Part shown: positions 47,354 through 59,324 of the stretch, piece after piece
Numbering within the stretch: position 1 is the first letter of the stretch
Layout: the number at the start of each line of letters is the position of its first letter
Notes under the pieces: generated by a model
Seen by the model: the letters and a program-made list of their open reading frames with translations, nothing else
Databases searched by the model: none
What the model was told of the DNA's origin: nothing
Assembly: GCA_009746045.1 (NCBI GenBank)
Contig: RPFO01000471.1
Coordinates: forward strand, 32,060-96,059
Reading direction: 5' to 3'
DNA: 64,000 bases
Origin: Mesostigma viride
Lineage: Eukaryota; Streptophyta; Mesostigmatophyceae; Mesostigmatales; Mesostigmataceae
Position numbers and translations under genes: made by a program

Positions 47354-47692
47354 AGTCATTACCGCGTTAAGTTGCGTTTCTTAAGGTTTCGTTACCGCGT
47401 TAAGTTGCGACGCCGGTAAGTTGGGCGCCGTATACCACACCGCCCACCTTTCGGTAAATATCTGGCCGGGAAAATGGACTTCGGGCGACTTGATGCTTGA
47501 TGCTGCAGCTGCATCGGGCTTGACGAGAGCTGTCGATTGCCGTATAGAAGTCCGTCAGAGGAGGAGGGGGTGGGCTGCTAGCCTAATTCTATCGTTAAGG
47601 TTAAGTACCCCCGTTAAGTTGCGTTTAATACCGCGTTAGGTTGCGACGCCAAGTTTTAGGCGGCGATCGCAACTTCACGCGGTTATGGCCCA
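47354..47692. mobile_element. Small inverted-repeat element, fuller copy
   Basis: The left end TCATTACCGCGTTAAGTTGC is mirrored at the right end by GCGATCGCAACTTCACGCGG. Internal direct copies of TACCGCGTTAAGTTGCGACG are present. The right 220 bp match 14,490-14,712. The terminal sequence resembles that of the element at 21,692-22,102, suggesting related families. Confidence 0.65.
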
Positions 47693-48764
47693 GGTGCATC
47701 CGGCCGTGCATCATGCATGTGCCATGCCCCGCGCCCGCGCGCATTCGGCGGGGGCCGGGGGGCGGTCCAGGGGCCGAGCCGGGGAGCTGGCCGGGGCCGT
47801 CCCGCACTCCTGAGCCTGTACAGTAGAGGCTTCAAGGCTGCACCTGACCGCACCCTTCACAGCAGTGCAGAGTCTCTCCATCGCCCATCGGTCCAGGATC
47901 CATCCTGCAGGCTGCGCGACATGCATGACGTTCGCATCGAAGCTTGGTATCGACGTTTCGACGTCTGCTACAGTACGGTATTCAGTAAGCGCACGCTGTG
48001 CCCTGTACAGTACAGGTTCGGGCATAGCTGGTTTTAGCGAAACATCGAATACCTACCACTTCTCGTAAGGTGTTGAAAGTTGTCACGCGGATACATAGGA
48101 CGATTTCAGGCGGGCTCGGAAAACTGGGAAATCTAAAGGACTAAAGTTATAGTGAATGTTGCAACGAGAAGAATAAGTAGCGCAAACCGGATTATCAAAG
48201 CGACCCAGCTACAAGCCCTTCAGGTAAGCAGTTTTGCAGGAATTCAATCCACCCCCATGATCAGGACATGAAATCAAGTTCGGTGGTAGTGTTTGCGGTA
48301 AGTTTACCGCATCTCGTGGTGAGGTTTGACGTACACGAATACGGGGCTTTGTGCGCACATTACGGTTTGGCATATATTTTAGCATACGTAGGCATCGCAC
48401 CAGCCCTGCTCTACGTTAGAGGGGAAGGTATCGCAGCCCATACCATTAGGCTGCACAGCTCTCGAGAATCAATCCTGCTGCATATAGTGTATGTATATGT
48501 ATATATATTATTTCCATCGACGGCGATTCTTCGTGTTGAATGGCGGGAGAGCGATGGCAGCAGTGGTACTTCCAACTGGAGAGTCCTGGCCGCTAGGAGC
48601 ACCTGCCCTGATCCCGCGAGGTTGTTTTTAGCTCAACCGTCTAGGTTTCGATGAACGTTAGCCAGCCATAGTTTTTAATGTCCACGGCTACACATGTCCA
48701 CCTCCATCCATTCCCATTATCCTGAACGACTCGACACAGGCGGATAAGATAACAGCAGGCTCAA

Positions 48765-48828
48765 GCTACCATGGTCCGGATTCTTCCCGATATCTGGCCT
48801 GCGCTGGTTGTCTCTTTGATATCTATAT
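48765..48828. repeat. Dispersed repeat copy
   Basis: AGCTACCATGGTCCGGATTC and ATCTGGCCTGCGCTGGTTGT, matching 36,130-36,192. The 48,830-50,680 stretch shows no convincing exon, although the first exon of the acyltransferase gene should lie within or before it. Confidence 0.6.
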
Positions 48829-50682
48829 GCATCGTGTATATGTGGTTTTATACGTGTTTTTTATGCATTTGCTGTCCGAATGGAAACATAGGCCAGGAAG
48901 CTCTATGGCAGACGCTTGAACGGCTGGCTGACACTATTCGAGTTACTTGACTCTGCTTTTCCATTTCGGCATGGCAGCTGGCTACTGTGTGGGGCGCGAC
49001 GGACAGGTGCATTTGAACGGGCTTCATGAAAAATGTAAGATGGGACTGTGTAACGTTTCTTGTGTATGTGGCAACTACCAATGCTCGCTCCCGTGGTTAA
49101 TAATCGTGGTTACTTGGGAGAGGCTATTGTGCTTGGTCACAGCATGCGGGGCAGCAGTTGTTGTGACTTAATTTCTCTCTCCGAGACCACCTTTGTAACT
49201 AGGACAAGTCTGGCTTTTGGTTTTAAAAGCAAGCAATGATTCGAAGCGTCCCATGCTTGTCCCTCCTGGCGATTGCAGAAACGGCTTCCGATTTCTGATC
49301 ACAGTCCCGGTGGGATCTTTCCCCATGATATATCGGTGTCAGTGTGGATGGCCTGGCCAGTGGCAACCGTGCCGCCAATAGGTGTTATATGTATGTGCGC
49401 TTGACTATTGTAGGACCAGTGGCTAGAGGCCATGTCGAAGGAGCCTGCCAGCCATGGGTGGGAACATGTGCCGTGTAAACAAGGTCAGCACTCATTGCTT
49501 GGTTTGTGAACCTGCAGGGTAAATGTTGTGTCTGCACAGCAGACTGGCACAATAGCGTTAAAGGTGTCAAGGCTGCCTGGTTCCATCGTTGGCCTTGCAG
49601 GGTGCGGTCCAAGAAGGCAGCCGTGAAGACAGCGTGACGAGTGGGAGCATTATGCAGCAGGTGGGGGGTCGTTGCTTGCAATGGCCCGCATGCTGGTTGT
49701 CACAGGGGAGATCTGATCGCACATGCCAGCACATACACACGCAAGTCACGTACATTCCATCACTAGTACACTGAATTTACGTGCCCACTTACTGTGGGGT
49801 GCGCAGGATTCTGGAGAAGACCAGCGCACAGTGATATCTCATAGTTAAAACTCTTGGTGACAGTTGGGTATGCCCCTACAAACCCTCAGGCCCCTGACAT
49901 GCCTTGTATTCTCTCACACCCGACCTCACAAGTCCTCTGTGGAGGCGTAGCTCAAAGGGGACGCTGGGGAATGCCACATGATCCTTGACTTTGCCAATTC
50001 TTTGTACAGCCGAAAGAGCAAGTTTGGGGTCATTGCGTCGAAGCTTCCGCCATGTGTTTGCCAGTTCAAGGTCTCATTGTGCCCACATTTGTGCCTGCAC
50101 CTGGATGGAGAGTCAGCCCTCTGTGGCTTGCCCCCCTAGGCGGTGCGAGAAGCTAGGGCACGTCCTTCTCACCGGTCACCAGGGGCGAGGGTCCCAGTAT
50201 GAATGGAGTCCACATGTCGCAGTCGTGTGCTTTAATATAGTTTATTTTGATAGCTGCTATTGATGGTTCCTAGCGATAGCACATAGCCATGTGCCCCCCT
50301 GGGTGTAGGAGTAGGTGTGCGTTCGCACCTGTTCACCTTTGCCAGTACAGCTACACGTGACCAGACAAGAAGCTTGTTCAAGATACCCACACGTGGCAAA
50401 CACATGTACTTGATACTTGAGCGCAGGGGCATCCCAGGGCAGCCACCCCCGTGGCAGGCAGCAGCGCCAACACTGCAGCTGCGCCCTAGCATCACTGGCC
50501 ACTGCACAGGGACAAGGCAGGGGGGTGCAATCATGTCCCCACCTGCAGCTCACCCTCAACACCGTCCGCCCCGCCTTGTCTTCCCAATCCTAATCCTACA
50601 CGTCCATTTTCTCCCCTTGGCAATAAAATTTGCCATACTCAACTGCCACCTTGTCTACTTTTTCCATAATTATCGTGTGCAG

Positions 50683-51756
50683 GGCTACGAGAAACTGAGC
50701 GGGGTCAGCCCGACCGGCAAGCCGGCCGCAGTGGTGACCGACGCCTCCCCCAGTCCGGCCCGTCGCCGGCCGTCCTCTCTCAACAAGTGGGCGAGCATCC
50801 CCCTGGGCGTATTCTTCTTCGCGGCAGGCATCCTGACCTGCGCGGTGCTGCTCTTATTCTGGCTGCTCGTGCGCCCCTTCTCGCGCCGTGCCTCCCGCCT
50901 GCTCAGCTGCAAGGTCGCCGAGTGCTGGTTCCTGCAGCTTGTCTGGGTGGCCGCCGTGTGGGGCGGCATCCGCATCCGGCTCTATGGTTCCGATGAGGAC
51001 CTGGGCCGGCTGGGCAAGGAGCACTCGCTGCTCCTGCTCAACCACCGCTGCGACATCGACTGGCTGCTCGGGTGGGTGATCCTGGAGCCTTTTGGTGTCC
51101 TCGGCGGCGTGAAGCCCATCCTCAAGGCAAGCCTCATGTACATCCCTGTCGTCGGGTGGACCTGGTGGCTGCTCGAGTACGTGTTTGTGCGGCGCAGCTG
51201 GGCGAGCGACCAACTTGTGCTCAAGCAGGCGTATGCGGCGCTGGCCGACTACCCGCGCCCGCTCGTGCTTGCCATCTTCCCCGAGGGCACGCGCTTCACC
51301 GAGGCCAAGCACAAGCAGGCGCAGGCCTACGCGGCCGATAACGGGCTCCCTATCCACAACAACCTGCTCGTGCCAAAGACCAAGGGGTTTGTGCTCTCCG
51401 CACAGCAGCTGCGCAAGTGGATGGCGTCCGTCATGGATGTCACCCTCGCGTTCCCTGACGGCGTACCCACGTTCGGCAGCCTGCTCACGCGGCGAGGGTA
51501 CGAGGTCCATGCGCTGATCCGCCGGCATGACATCAGCAAGCTGCCGCCGGATGACGAGGGCGTCGCCCGCTGGCTGCGGGACCTGTACGTGGAGAAGGAC
51601 AAGCTGCTGGACCACCACAAGGTCAAGAAGGACTTCGCGGGCATCGCAAAGGAGCGGCCGTTCAGCTCTGGCAGCATGCCAACGATGGCCATGCTCGCGT
51701 GGACGATGGTCATGTCGGCAGGATTGATATGGATGTTCCTGCTGCCAAAGGCATGA
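50683..51756 (+). CDS. 1-acyl-sn-glycerol-3-phosphate acyltransferase (LPAAT), main 3' exon
   Basis: The enzyme adds a fatty acyl group to lysophosphatidic acid to make phosphatidic acid, in the ER membrane or plastid envelope. The frame after the acceptor GTGTGCAG (ends 50,682) gives 357 residues to TGA. Motif I is LLLNHRCDIDWLLGW (His at about 121) and motif III is FPEGTRFTEAK (about 199-209), then NLLVPKTKGF. This is the plant LPAT2/3 pattern. A first membrane segment (LGVFFFAAGILTCAVLLLFW) and a hydrophobic C-terminus ending LLPKA are present. The frame is open further upstream to 50,317, but composition drops at 50,683. There is no Met before motif I downstream of it, so the start codon should be in an unseen upstream exon. 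A TGTAA, the usual green-algal polyadenylation signal, lies at 51,940. Confidence 0.88.
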   Translation, partial: GYEKLSGVSPTGKPAAVVTDASPSPARRRPSSLNKWASIPLGVFFFAAGILTCAVLLLFWLLVRPFSRRASRLLSCKVAECWFLQLVWVAAVWGGIRIRLYGSDEDLGRLGKEHSLLLLNHRCDIDWLLGWVILEPFGVLGGVKPILKASLMYIPVVGWTWWLLEYVFVRRSWASDQLVLKQAYAALADYPRPLVLAIFPEGTRFTEAKHKQAQAYAADNGLPIHNNLLVPKTKGFVLSAQQLRKWMASVMDVTLAFPDGVPTFGSLLTRRGYEVHALIRRHDISKLPPDDEGVARWLRDLYVEKDKLLDHHKVKKDFAGIAKERPFSSGSMPTMAMLAWTMVMSAGLIWMFLLPKA

Positions 51757-51939
51757 GGCAGTAAGCGGCGTTGTTTTTGAAGAATCGGTGATCAATGGTG
51801 TGTTGGTGTGGAGGTAGAGCTTTACCAGTAATGATGGTACAGTGTGTCGTTCTGCACAATACTTGTACAAGGATCGTGGGATTGGGGATGGATCTGCACT
51901 TGGCTGTGATTTGATCTGGCAAACAGTTGCAGCCGCGCG

Positions 51940-51944
51940 TGTAA
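51940..51944 (+). promoter_or_regulatory. Candidate polyadenylation signal TGTAA
   Basis: TGTAA lies 184 bases after the acyltransferase stop. This pentamer is the common signal in green algae. By length alone it could be chance. Confidence 0.35.
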
Positions 51945-52079
51945 AGCCTGAATGTCACGTAACCAGGCGGTGGAGGCCCAAGCTTTGCATGGGTGTATTG
52001 GATGCCTAGTACGGCGAGCTCAGATTGTAAGTTATAACTTGTCAAGGTCACCTAGTGAAACTATGTGTGTAACAAAAAT

Positions 52080-52956
52080 ACCCGCGAGTCAGTGTACCAG
52101 CAACTTGACCTGATTGGTATCTATGAAGTGAGACAACTATATGCCTATCAAGGAGACAACCAGCGCAGGCCTATGTTTCACGAGGTGACCCCTTGCTTGG
52201 CGTAGATCTCGATGTGAATGTTCAATACAAGGATCAGAACACGGTGGCTGCTTTGGTCTATCTGATCTTAAATAAGGGAGACAAAATGTATAAATGCATG
52301 GGGCGTCCCCAACATCTACTGCTCCAATTTTGGTACTTTTGAAATTCCATGCCTGGAGCGCAAAGTTTGCAATATATGTGCCGTTTGTAGCTCTAGCTCT
52401 ATAATAACCTGACCAACCCCGCATTCCTCAAAGTACTTAGCACTTGTTGCCTATTCTCATTATGCGAATCACATGATTAGGATGTGCTTCATGATTGCTA
52501 TTGCTCGAGATTCAATTAAGAATGATTGACATCAATAAATGATGAACCAAATAAACCAAATTAGGCCACTTGACAAGTTCATGATCCATTTAAATTGTAC
52601 AATTAAGCGATTAATTAATTCATAAATCATACATTACATGGGATACCCCCGTCGACGAGCTAGTGGTACGTACAATGAAACATTTGAGTTTGTAACATGT
52701 CTCCATGGATATATACATGTATGCTGGACCTCGCGCATCTCAGCCCTCTAAGAAATGTTATTTGAACTCAGGTCTAGATCTAAATATATACATGATCTGG
52801 ATAATATTATACACTTCCTTAAAAGAGCATGAATCGAGCTTTACAATTCAGGACAAGGAACTCGTTTGCAAATCACGGCTGAAAGGCAAGTGCTCACAAC
52901 GAAGCACGTGCTCTCAAGGCTGTCCACCTCGTCCAACCAAGCCCGGGCGAGCTGGC
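52080..52956. other. AT-rich intergenic sequence
   Basis: It contains the dispersed repeat copy near 52,120-52,172 and otherwise no recognisable gene. It probably includes the 3' end of the transposable element whose gene ends at 52,957. Confidence 0.35.
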
Positions 52957-55900
52957 CTACTCAACAGGTCTCTTCTTGGCCAAGTTCGTGAGCCGTTTCT
53001 CGACGTCTGTCGGAATGGTCAAGATGGCCTGGCGATTGTTAGCTGGGTTGACAACAATGGTGTGTTCGAACCCCGCGTCCATGCACAGGTAGCAATTGAC
53101 CAAGTTTGGCTGTTCAGCTTGCGCATCGGCGTCCATTTTGAACATCGTCGCCATACCCGGAAATCTGTCCCAGTAGCGCACCCCCACCACCCATTGTCCC
53201 TTACGGAACAACTCCCTATCGACCTTGCCGTTTCTGTCGGCCACTCGCCTCACGAAAGTAGCGGCCACCTGATAAGGCTCCTGCAAGACTTCCGCTAGCC
53301 AATATGGATGATCTGGATCGTGGGACTCATCACCAGAGTAGGACTCGACGGCAAAAATGTCTCGCAGCTTCAGTCTCCTTCCCATCATCGTCCTCTCTGC
53401 CTGTAGTCTGTTCAGTCGCGTCCCTGCGTGCCCCCCTTGTCCGTTTGGGTTCCTTTGCACTGGCTCCCCCAGTTTGTGGAGCTTCATCCGAGCACCTCCC
53501 ACATTCCAGCCGTCCATGTCGGTCCACTCCTTTCGACAATCCCACCACCTTTCCTCGGCGCACGCACCGCCACAATAGCAGGAATACTGGCGCAGCATTA
53601 AGCGCGTCACATTCGACTTGTCCATGCGCCACCAGTGCGCCTTCTTCACTCCTTTGATTTCGCCGCGCCCTGGGCTGTAAGGAAGCACCTGCGCGTCGAA
53701 GACAAGATTTGCACAAGGGAAAGTTGAAGTTACGAGACCATCGAGCTAGTTGTGTTTTATTAAGCACTCCTGATCGCCAGGACTCCAAGAACGCCCTAGA
53801 AACGACGGCCGGCGTAACTATTCCCTGAACGAGGACTGTACACTTAATTACCTCGGGGAACTCGAAGAAGTTACGCCTGGTCGTTGTGGTCCCGCCCACC
53901 GCCCCCGACGCCAGATTCTCCACCAACTGGGCGGCCGTCTGTTTGTCCTGGTTCTCTTCCCTGATGTGCCACCTCCTCAACATGCACTTCACAGTCCCAC
54001 CAGCTCCATCCACCTCCCCCTTTCCGTGCTGCTCCCCAAAGTAATTCCACTCAAATGACTCCAGGTGCGGATCCTCCGTCAGCAGCCGGGCCACTTCCGC
54101 GATCACATTCCTTGACTTGAACTGCATGGAGCAATTGTCCGACCACCCAATGAAGCGCTTCACCTCTACCCCTTCTGACCGTAGTGTCGCCAGGATTTTG
54201 AGGATAGCAAAACGGAGGGCCCGCCCGTCCCTTTTCATTCCGCCCTGTCCGATGAAGTGAAACTCCCTTCTCACGACCTTTCCCGACGCTGGATCCAAGT
54301 AGCGCACGATCCAGGGCATAAGGACGAATGTGACTGGATGCCAATACTGTGCTTGGAGATTGTGATAGGTGTAAGACTGGTAGTTCTCGGCGTAATCTGT
54401 GTGGCATACAAGGTCCCCCACCCGCATCCTTGAGAGACATTCCTTGGAGGCGTCCGCTTGCCACCACGCGTTGAAGCAATGCTGGATGAAGTCCGGCCAC
54501 TTGTCCACAATTGCCTCCTTTAGCTCCGTTGGTGTGGACTTGACGTCGACTTGCGTCAATCGCTGCCCACCAGCCTTTGCGATCTCGTCACAGTCGTCCT
54601 GCATATGCGCAGTGTGCACATACAGAAAAGACATCAACTTCGACCCACCAATGACCTGTAGAAAGAAAAAAGACAGGACCTCAGGAAAAATTGAAAAAGA
54701 AACGCCTTGGGGCGCAACCACTCCACTAAAAATTACCTCTGGCCCAAGAACTTCAGGAAACATTGCAAAAGAAACGCCTTGGGGCGCAACCACTCCACTA
54801 AAAATTACCTCTGGCCCAAGAACCGCACCCGGCGGCACATCCTGCATCTCGTATCTGGTCCATGAAATCAGGTGGTTGGAAGCCTCCTCCCGTTCGCATA
54901 ACATGAAGTTCCGAATTCCACACTTGGGAGCCAGGCAAGTGCCCAACACACAAGCCTTACGCCGGATCGAGCAAACCCCCAACTCCTCGCCCAGGTCATG
55001 ATCGGGCACCCCTTCCTCGTCGTCCAGCACCCTCCCATGCATGGGCAGATCCTCAAGTTCGCCCTGAAAAGGCTGAACCTGCGGCCGCGACGACCCCACA
55101 GACGACCTCGAACCTCCCCCCTCCCTCATCCCCTCCACCTCACAAGTAAACTTGTTCACCCACTCTGTCGTGTGAGTGGCTTTGAAAATGGAACATGTGG
55201 GCACGGACGACCCCACGTCGAGCTGGCTACCATGATCGCACGCGTGGCATTCAGGTCCGCACTCGCATCTGGCATGAAAAGTTGCACGAAATTTGGCCAA
55301 CCCCCCAACCATGGACTGCATGGTAGTGTGGTGCTGGCATGCGCACAAGTTCCGCATTTTCCACCGCCCCTTGACGCATGCGGGCATATGCTTGCAAAAA
55401 GTAGTGTATCCCACATGAACTGTGCTCTTCTGATTCGTGCGTAGCATTGACATCCCTGCCTCCGTCTCCAAAATCACCTGATTTCCCCCCCTCACACCCT
55501 CCTCTCCCTCCCCCCCCCCCCCCTCCCTACTGTCCATCCGCCGCGGTGGCTTCAACTCCGGATGGCGGGAAATGAACACTTCGTAAATCTTCGACTTGGA
55601 GACAGTATAGTAGCGCGCACCCTCCGAAAACGCTAGTGTATGTTTGTAATCCTTTCTGGTCCATTCACAATGAACATCCTTCATGTTCGGAGACGCCCGC
55701 GTCAAGTTATCATCCCTCCAGCACGCTTGTATCAGGGCAATGACTTCCGTCGGAAGCTCGTCTTTCCTCCTCCTCCTCTCTGGCGCACTCATCAAAAGGT
55801 CGTCCTCCCCTTCTTCCATTCCATCCCTGTGACCCCGAACAGTTGCGACAAAGCGCCTGTCAATCCCGAACGCGCGCTCCACAATCCTGTCCGGGACGCC

Positions 55901-56443
55901 CTCCATTGCCTTCGTAACAAGTCCACACAAGGCCCACCTAAGCCCACGATCCTTCTCAGATGTTCCCAAGTCGCCAAAAGCCTTCTTGATGTTATCCCGA
56001 AGAGATTCCGCCCAATTTTCAGGAAGCCCGCCGTCACAGTTCTTCCTCTTCTTAATGCCGTTGCTCTCCGCCACCATGGCATTTAGTCTTGAAGCTGCGC
56101 AAGACAGAACCTCCGCGCTCATCTCTGGCGTCCTGTGGTTGTTTGCTTTCACGCGTTCCGCCATGATAGGAAAGATGTCATTGGCAATTTTGTACCCCTT
56201 GTTCTCGATGTACTTGTCGCTCCAGAGACCGCGAAGTGCAGGCTCCCGGTCGTCATTGGACAAGGGACGCGAACCGTCGGAAACGGCCCCCCGCCCCGAT
56301 CGCGCCATCAGACTTTGGTCAGACGGCAGCTGATTTTTTTCGCCTCTTAATCCCGCGGCACCGAAAGCCCTGAGGATGAGTAATGATAAATAATCACCAT
56401 TAAAGACACGACGAAAACGATGGGCATCAAACAAGAACGACAA
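52957..56443 (-). CDS. Transposase-like protein, three exons, about 1,056 aa
   Basis: Exons: 56443-54809, 54655-53852, 53688-52957, GT-AG, all phase 0. An alternative start Met is at 56,308 (MARSGRGAVSDGS). A Cys/His-rich segment (CACQHH...CECGPECHACDHG) precedes a block that looks like a DDE-type nuclease fold: CHTDYAENYQ, about 90 residues later GWSDNCSMQFKS, then GEQHGKGEVDGAGGTVK. The D, D and E/D placement and the HGKG-DG-GG motif are like uncharacterised transposase-like proteins of animals and protists. The superfamily is not assigned. After the last intron come a second Cys cluster (YSCYCGGACAEERWWDC) and a domain with YWLAEVL and WVVGVRYWDRFPG. The frame is intact over 3.2 kb, suggesting a recent or active element. 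Confidence 0.7.
54660..54808. repeat. About 68-bp tandem duplication inside transposase intron 1
   Basis: Two copies contain GAAACGCCTTGGGGCGCAAC and CACTAAAAATTACCTCTGGC on the plus strand. Each includes the exon-end/donor sequence CCAGAG|GTAATT, so the intron has two candidate donors 68-69 bases apart. Confidence 0.8.
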
Positions 56444-56454
56444 GCGTCATTAAT

Positions 56455-57010
56455 AACGCCGGCCGGCGCAACTGGATACATGTAAACCATACAAAAGTGA
56501 TTTTATGAAACACATACAGTTTGTCATTAATAACGACGGCCGGCGTAACTCGGGCGCAATTAAAAACCATTAAGAAGCAACTCAGGATATGCAGGCAGAA
56601 ATCCTTCAGGTGTAAAAAAGATGTACAAACACACTTTTGGTAATGGGGCCTGATTGCGCAACTGCAAGATACCATTGGAAACGCCGGCCGGCGCAACTGG
56701 ATGCATGTACATAAACCATACAAAAGTGATTTGCACAAAACCCCTACAATTTGTCATGAGTAACGACGGCCGGCGTAACTCGGTTGCATTTGAAAACCAC
56801 AAAGAAGCAACTCAGGTAGTGAAGGCGGAAATCCCAGAGGTGATAAAATGTTTACCAACACAAAATGTTGATAAGCGTGCAAGCTTTTGCAAGTGCGCGC
56901 AAGATACCATTGGAAACGCCGGCCGGCGCAACTGGAACACCAAAACAAAAAACTTGATTTGCACGAAACCCATTCAGTTCGTCATGGATAACGACGGCCG
57001 GCGCAACTTC
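56455..57010. repeat. Array of GCCGGC-centred motifs upstream of the transposase gene
   Basis: AACGMCGGCCGGCGYAACT occurs near 56,455, 56,533, 56,678, 56,761, 56,911 and 56,990. Two forms alternate: ACGCCGGCCGGCGCAACTGG and ACGACGGCCGGCGTAACTCG. Spacing alternates between about 80 and 148 bp, giving a unit of about 228 bp. A seventh copy is at 53,797, inside the last intron of the gene. Confidence 0.8.
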
Positions 57011-57299
57011 ATGGCACTCACCACTTTCACCAAATGCCATGTCGCCATTATATTGAGGAAAGCGAAGTATGCCCACTTGAAGCTGTGGTCTGCAGAACAT
57101 TGACACAAAATATGCATGGTATTTCAAGCAATGAATGCTATGTGTCAGGCATCAATGTCTTTATTGTATCCAAATGTGGTTAGGACGGAGGTTTACATTG
57201 GTTGCTATTTTAAGACAATGGCGTATAACCAAACATTGCACACACTCAAGAGTGTACTTATGCTGAACTGGAAAGGAACATTAAACCCCAATAAGGTAG

Positions 57300-57475
57300 A
57301 TATTTTTCTTTTACATTTTAATTTTTTATATACTACTTTATATAATATTATATTATATTATATTATATTATGCTATATTATGTTATATGAAATAACATTA
57401 AAATTAACATAAAATTAAAATTATATATTAATTATAGTATATTATATAATTTATATTATATATTATATTCACGAT
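57300..57475. repeat. AT-rich (TATAT/TATTA) low-complexity tract
   Basis: Almost pure A/T with TATTATAT repeats. From 57,480 to 59,300 no convincing gene was found. Confidence 0.8.
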
Positions 57476-59324
57476 GCTCTGTGTATTAATGACATATCAG
57501 ACACACCTACATCACATCGCCTTGATGTTTCCGTTGTATGGGTCCGGTCGGGCGTTGGTAGCTGGTCGACAACAATTCTACATTTCCTAAAAAAAAATGC
57601 GACCGTGCCTACATTCGAAGGCGCGCTGTGGCTGACCTGAACTATCGGTGAACACCTCGGCGTCACTTGACCGGCCTAGGTTGACATTTCGGCAGAGTAA
57701 CGCTGCTTAAAGGATCCTTGCGTAGTTCGCGCGATTTGGCTCTTTATATATGTTTTTGGAGACGACGAGCAAGCATCCGATTGGTCAGCCAATTCCTGTC
57801 CAGTCCTCGGACAGTGTCCAATCCGGTGCTTGGGATCCAGAAAACGTGCTCGAGCCTGGCCACTCTGTCGCGGGCGCCGCGCTAGTGGCGTCGCGCCCAA
57901 ACCTGACCAGGCCATAGGAAAGGGCGGGGGCGAATGCAAGAATTATTGTTATATCCTGACCTGTCCTGGGGAAGGTCCGGGGCGAATGCAAGAATTAATA
58001 TACCTGCGTATGCAACCAACACGGCCGATCCACATACATAATCCGACTGAGCTGGACGGTACGGACCAAATTTCGGTGCAAATTGAGGCCCAAAAGCTAT
58101 GTCGGCATGGTGCGCGCACCCCTTGCGGTAGGGGCCATGGCGACTGCCTTTAGACGAAACGTGACAAATCTGGCACGCGGAAAGCAGAAATGCTCGATTG
58201 TTGGAGAAAATTAGTTACTGATTCTAATTTATGGCGGGATGGTTGCGATCTATAATGTCGCGGGCTTTTTTTCTTTGCCATCGGCAGGGGGGGTCCGGCC
58301 TGAATTTCTGTCGGGATGAATAAAGTATATTGGATGCCTGCCGGGTTGATTGTCGATTGTTGCCAGTTTTGATGGTCGTAAGGAAAGCTAGTTTAATGAT
58401 GTTTCTAAAGCCGTAAAAATTCCCGCTGCTATCTTTACCTTTCCCGTCATTTTGCGGTAAGATAACATTAGCCCTGCGCGATGCGTACTGCCCAACCACT
58501 CCATGAAAGGGTGGACTTTCTTGTGCGCCTGGGCACGAATAAATGCCCGTTATGGTACGTTCTTGTGTTAAACGTCTTAAGCTTGCGTTTTCCTGCTTTC
58601 TTACCTCGTTGAGCGTAAGCTTTTTGCCTTCTTTCCGGCCAGATGCAGCCAGAAAGTTGCGGGTCCTGGCGCTGCATCGCTGGATTCCTGGGTGTCTTTT
58701 AGCTAGTTAATCGTCTGTGACGTGGCTGGCTTTCTGCAGCGCGTGGCCCGCAACCTGTCGGGAAGGTGTAATGCTTTTATTTCCATGCTTCTCTGAAATT
58801 TCTTTTGCTTTATAGACAGTTGTGTTCGAGGAAATTCACGCGGTCTTCCTAAGCAGCGGCATCATTTTCCCCAGACACTGACGAGCTGGCACCTGTCTCC
58901 TAAAGAGAGCGGCTCGTGCTTGTTAGAAAGGAGGCAGTGTGCATTTTGCGGGACACAATGCTTTGGTGGCACATGCGTCAGGTAGGCTGTTCCAATGGTC
59001 TCTTCACCTTTCCCACTGAGTAAATGTTAGCATTTGTCATGCTAACCAGAGCAGCTAGCCACAGGTTGGCTGGATAAAAAGTCAGCTTATTTTCTCTTTA
59101 TATACTGCGTGTGTGGTCCTCCACGTGTCCGGCTTGTTGGGCATTTTGGAAGAGGGTTTATAATGTGTTGTTGGGTGGAACAACTTGGTTGTTGGCACAA
59201 AATCACACATTATTAGCCTGAGATAGGCATGACATATGCTGCTCAGGCGTGTCGTCCTACCAGCCTTGTTGTTAAGGGTAGACTCACAAGGCTGGCTGTG
59301 CCGATGGAGGGGTGGGGCGTGCTA

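Noticed and set aside
50317-50682. In-frame upstream extension of the acyltransferase to Met at 50,317
   Set aside because: Residues are unlike the family, and a good acceptor sits at 50,682, exactly where similarity begins. The extension is more likely intron.
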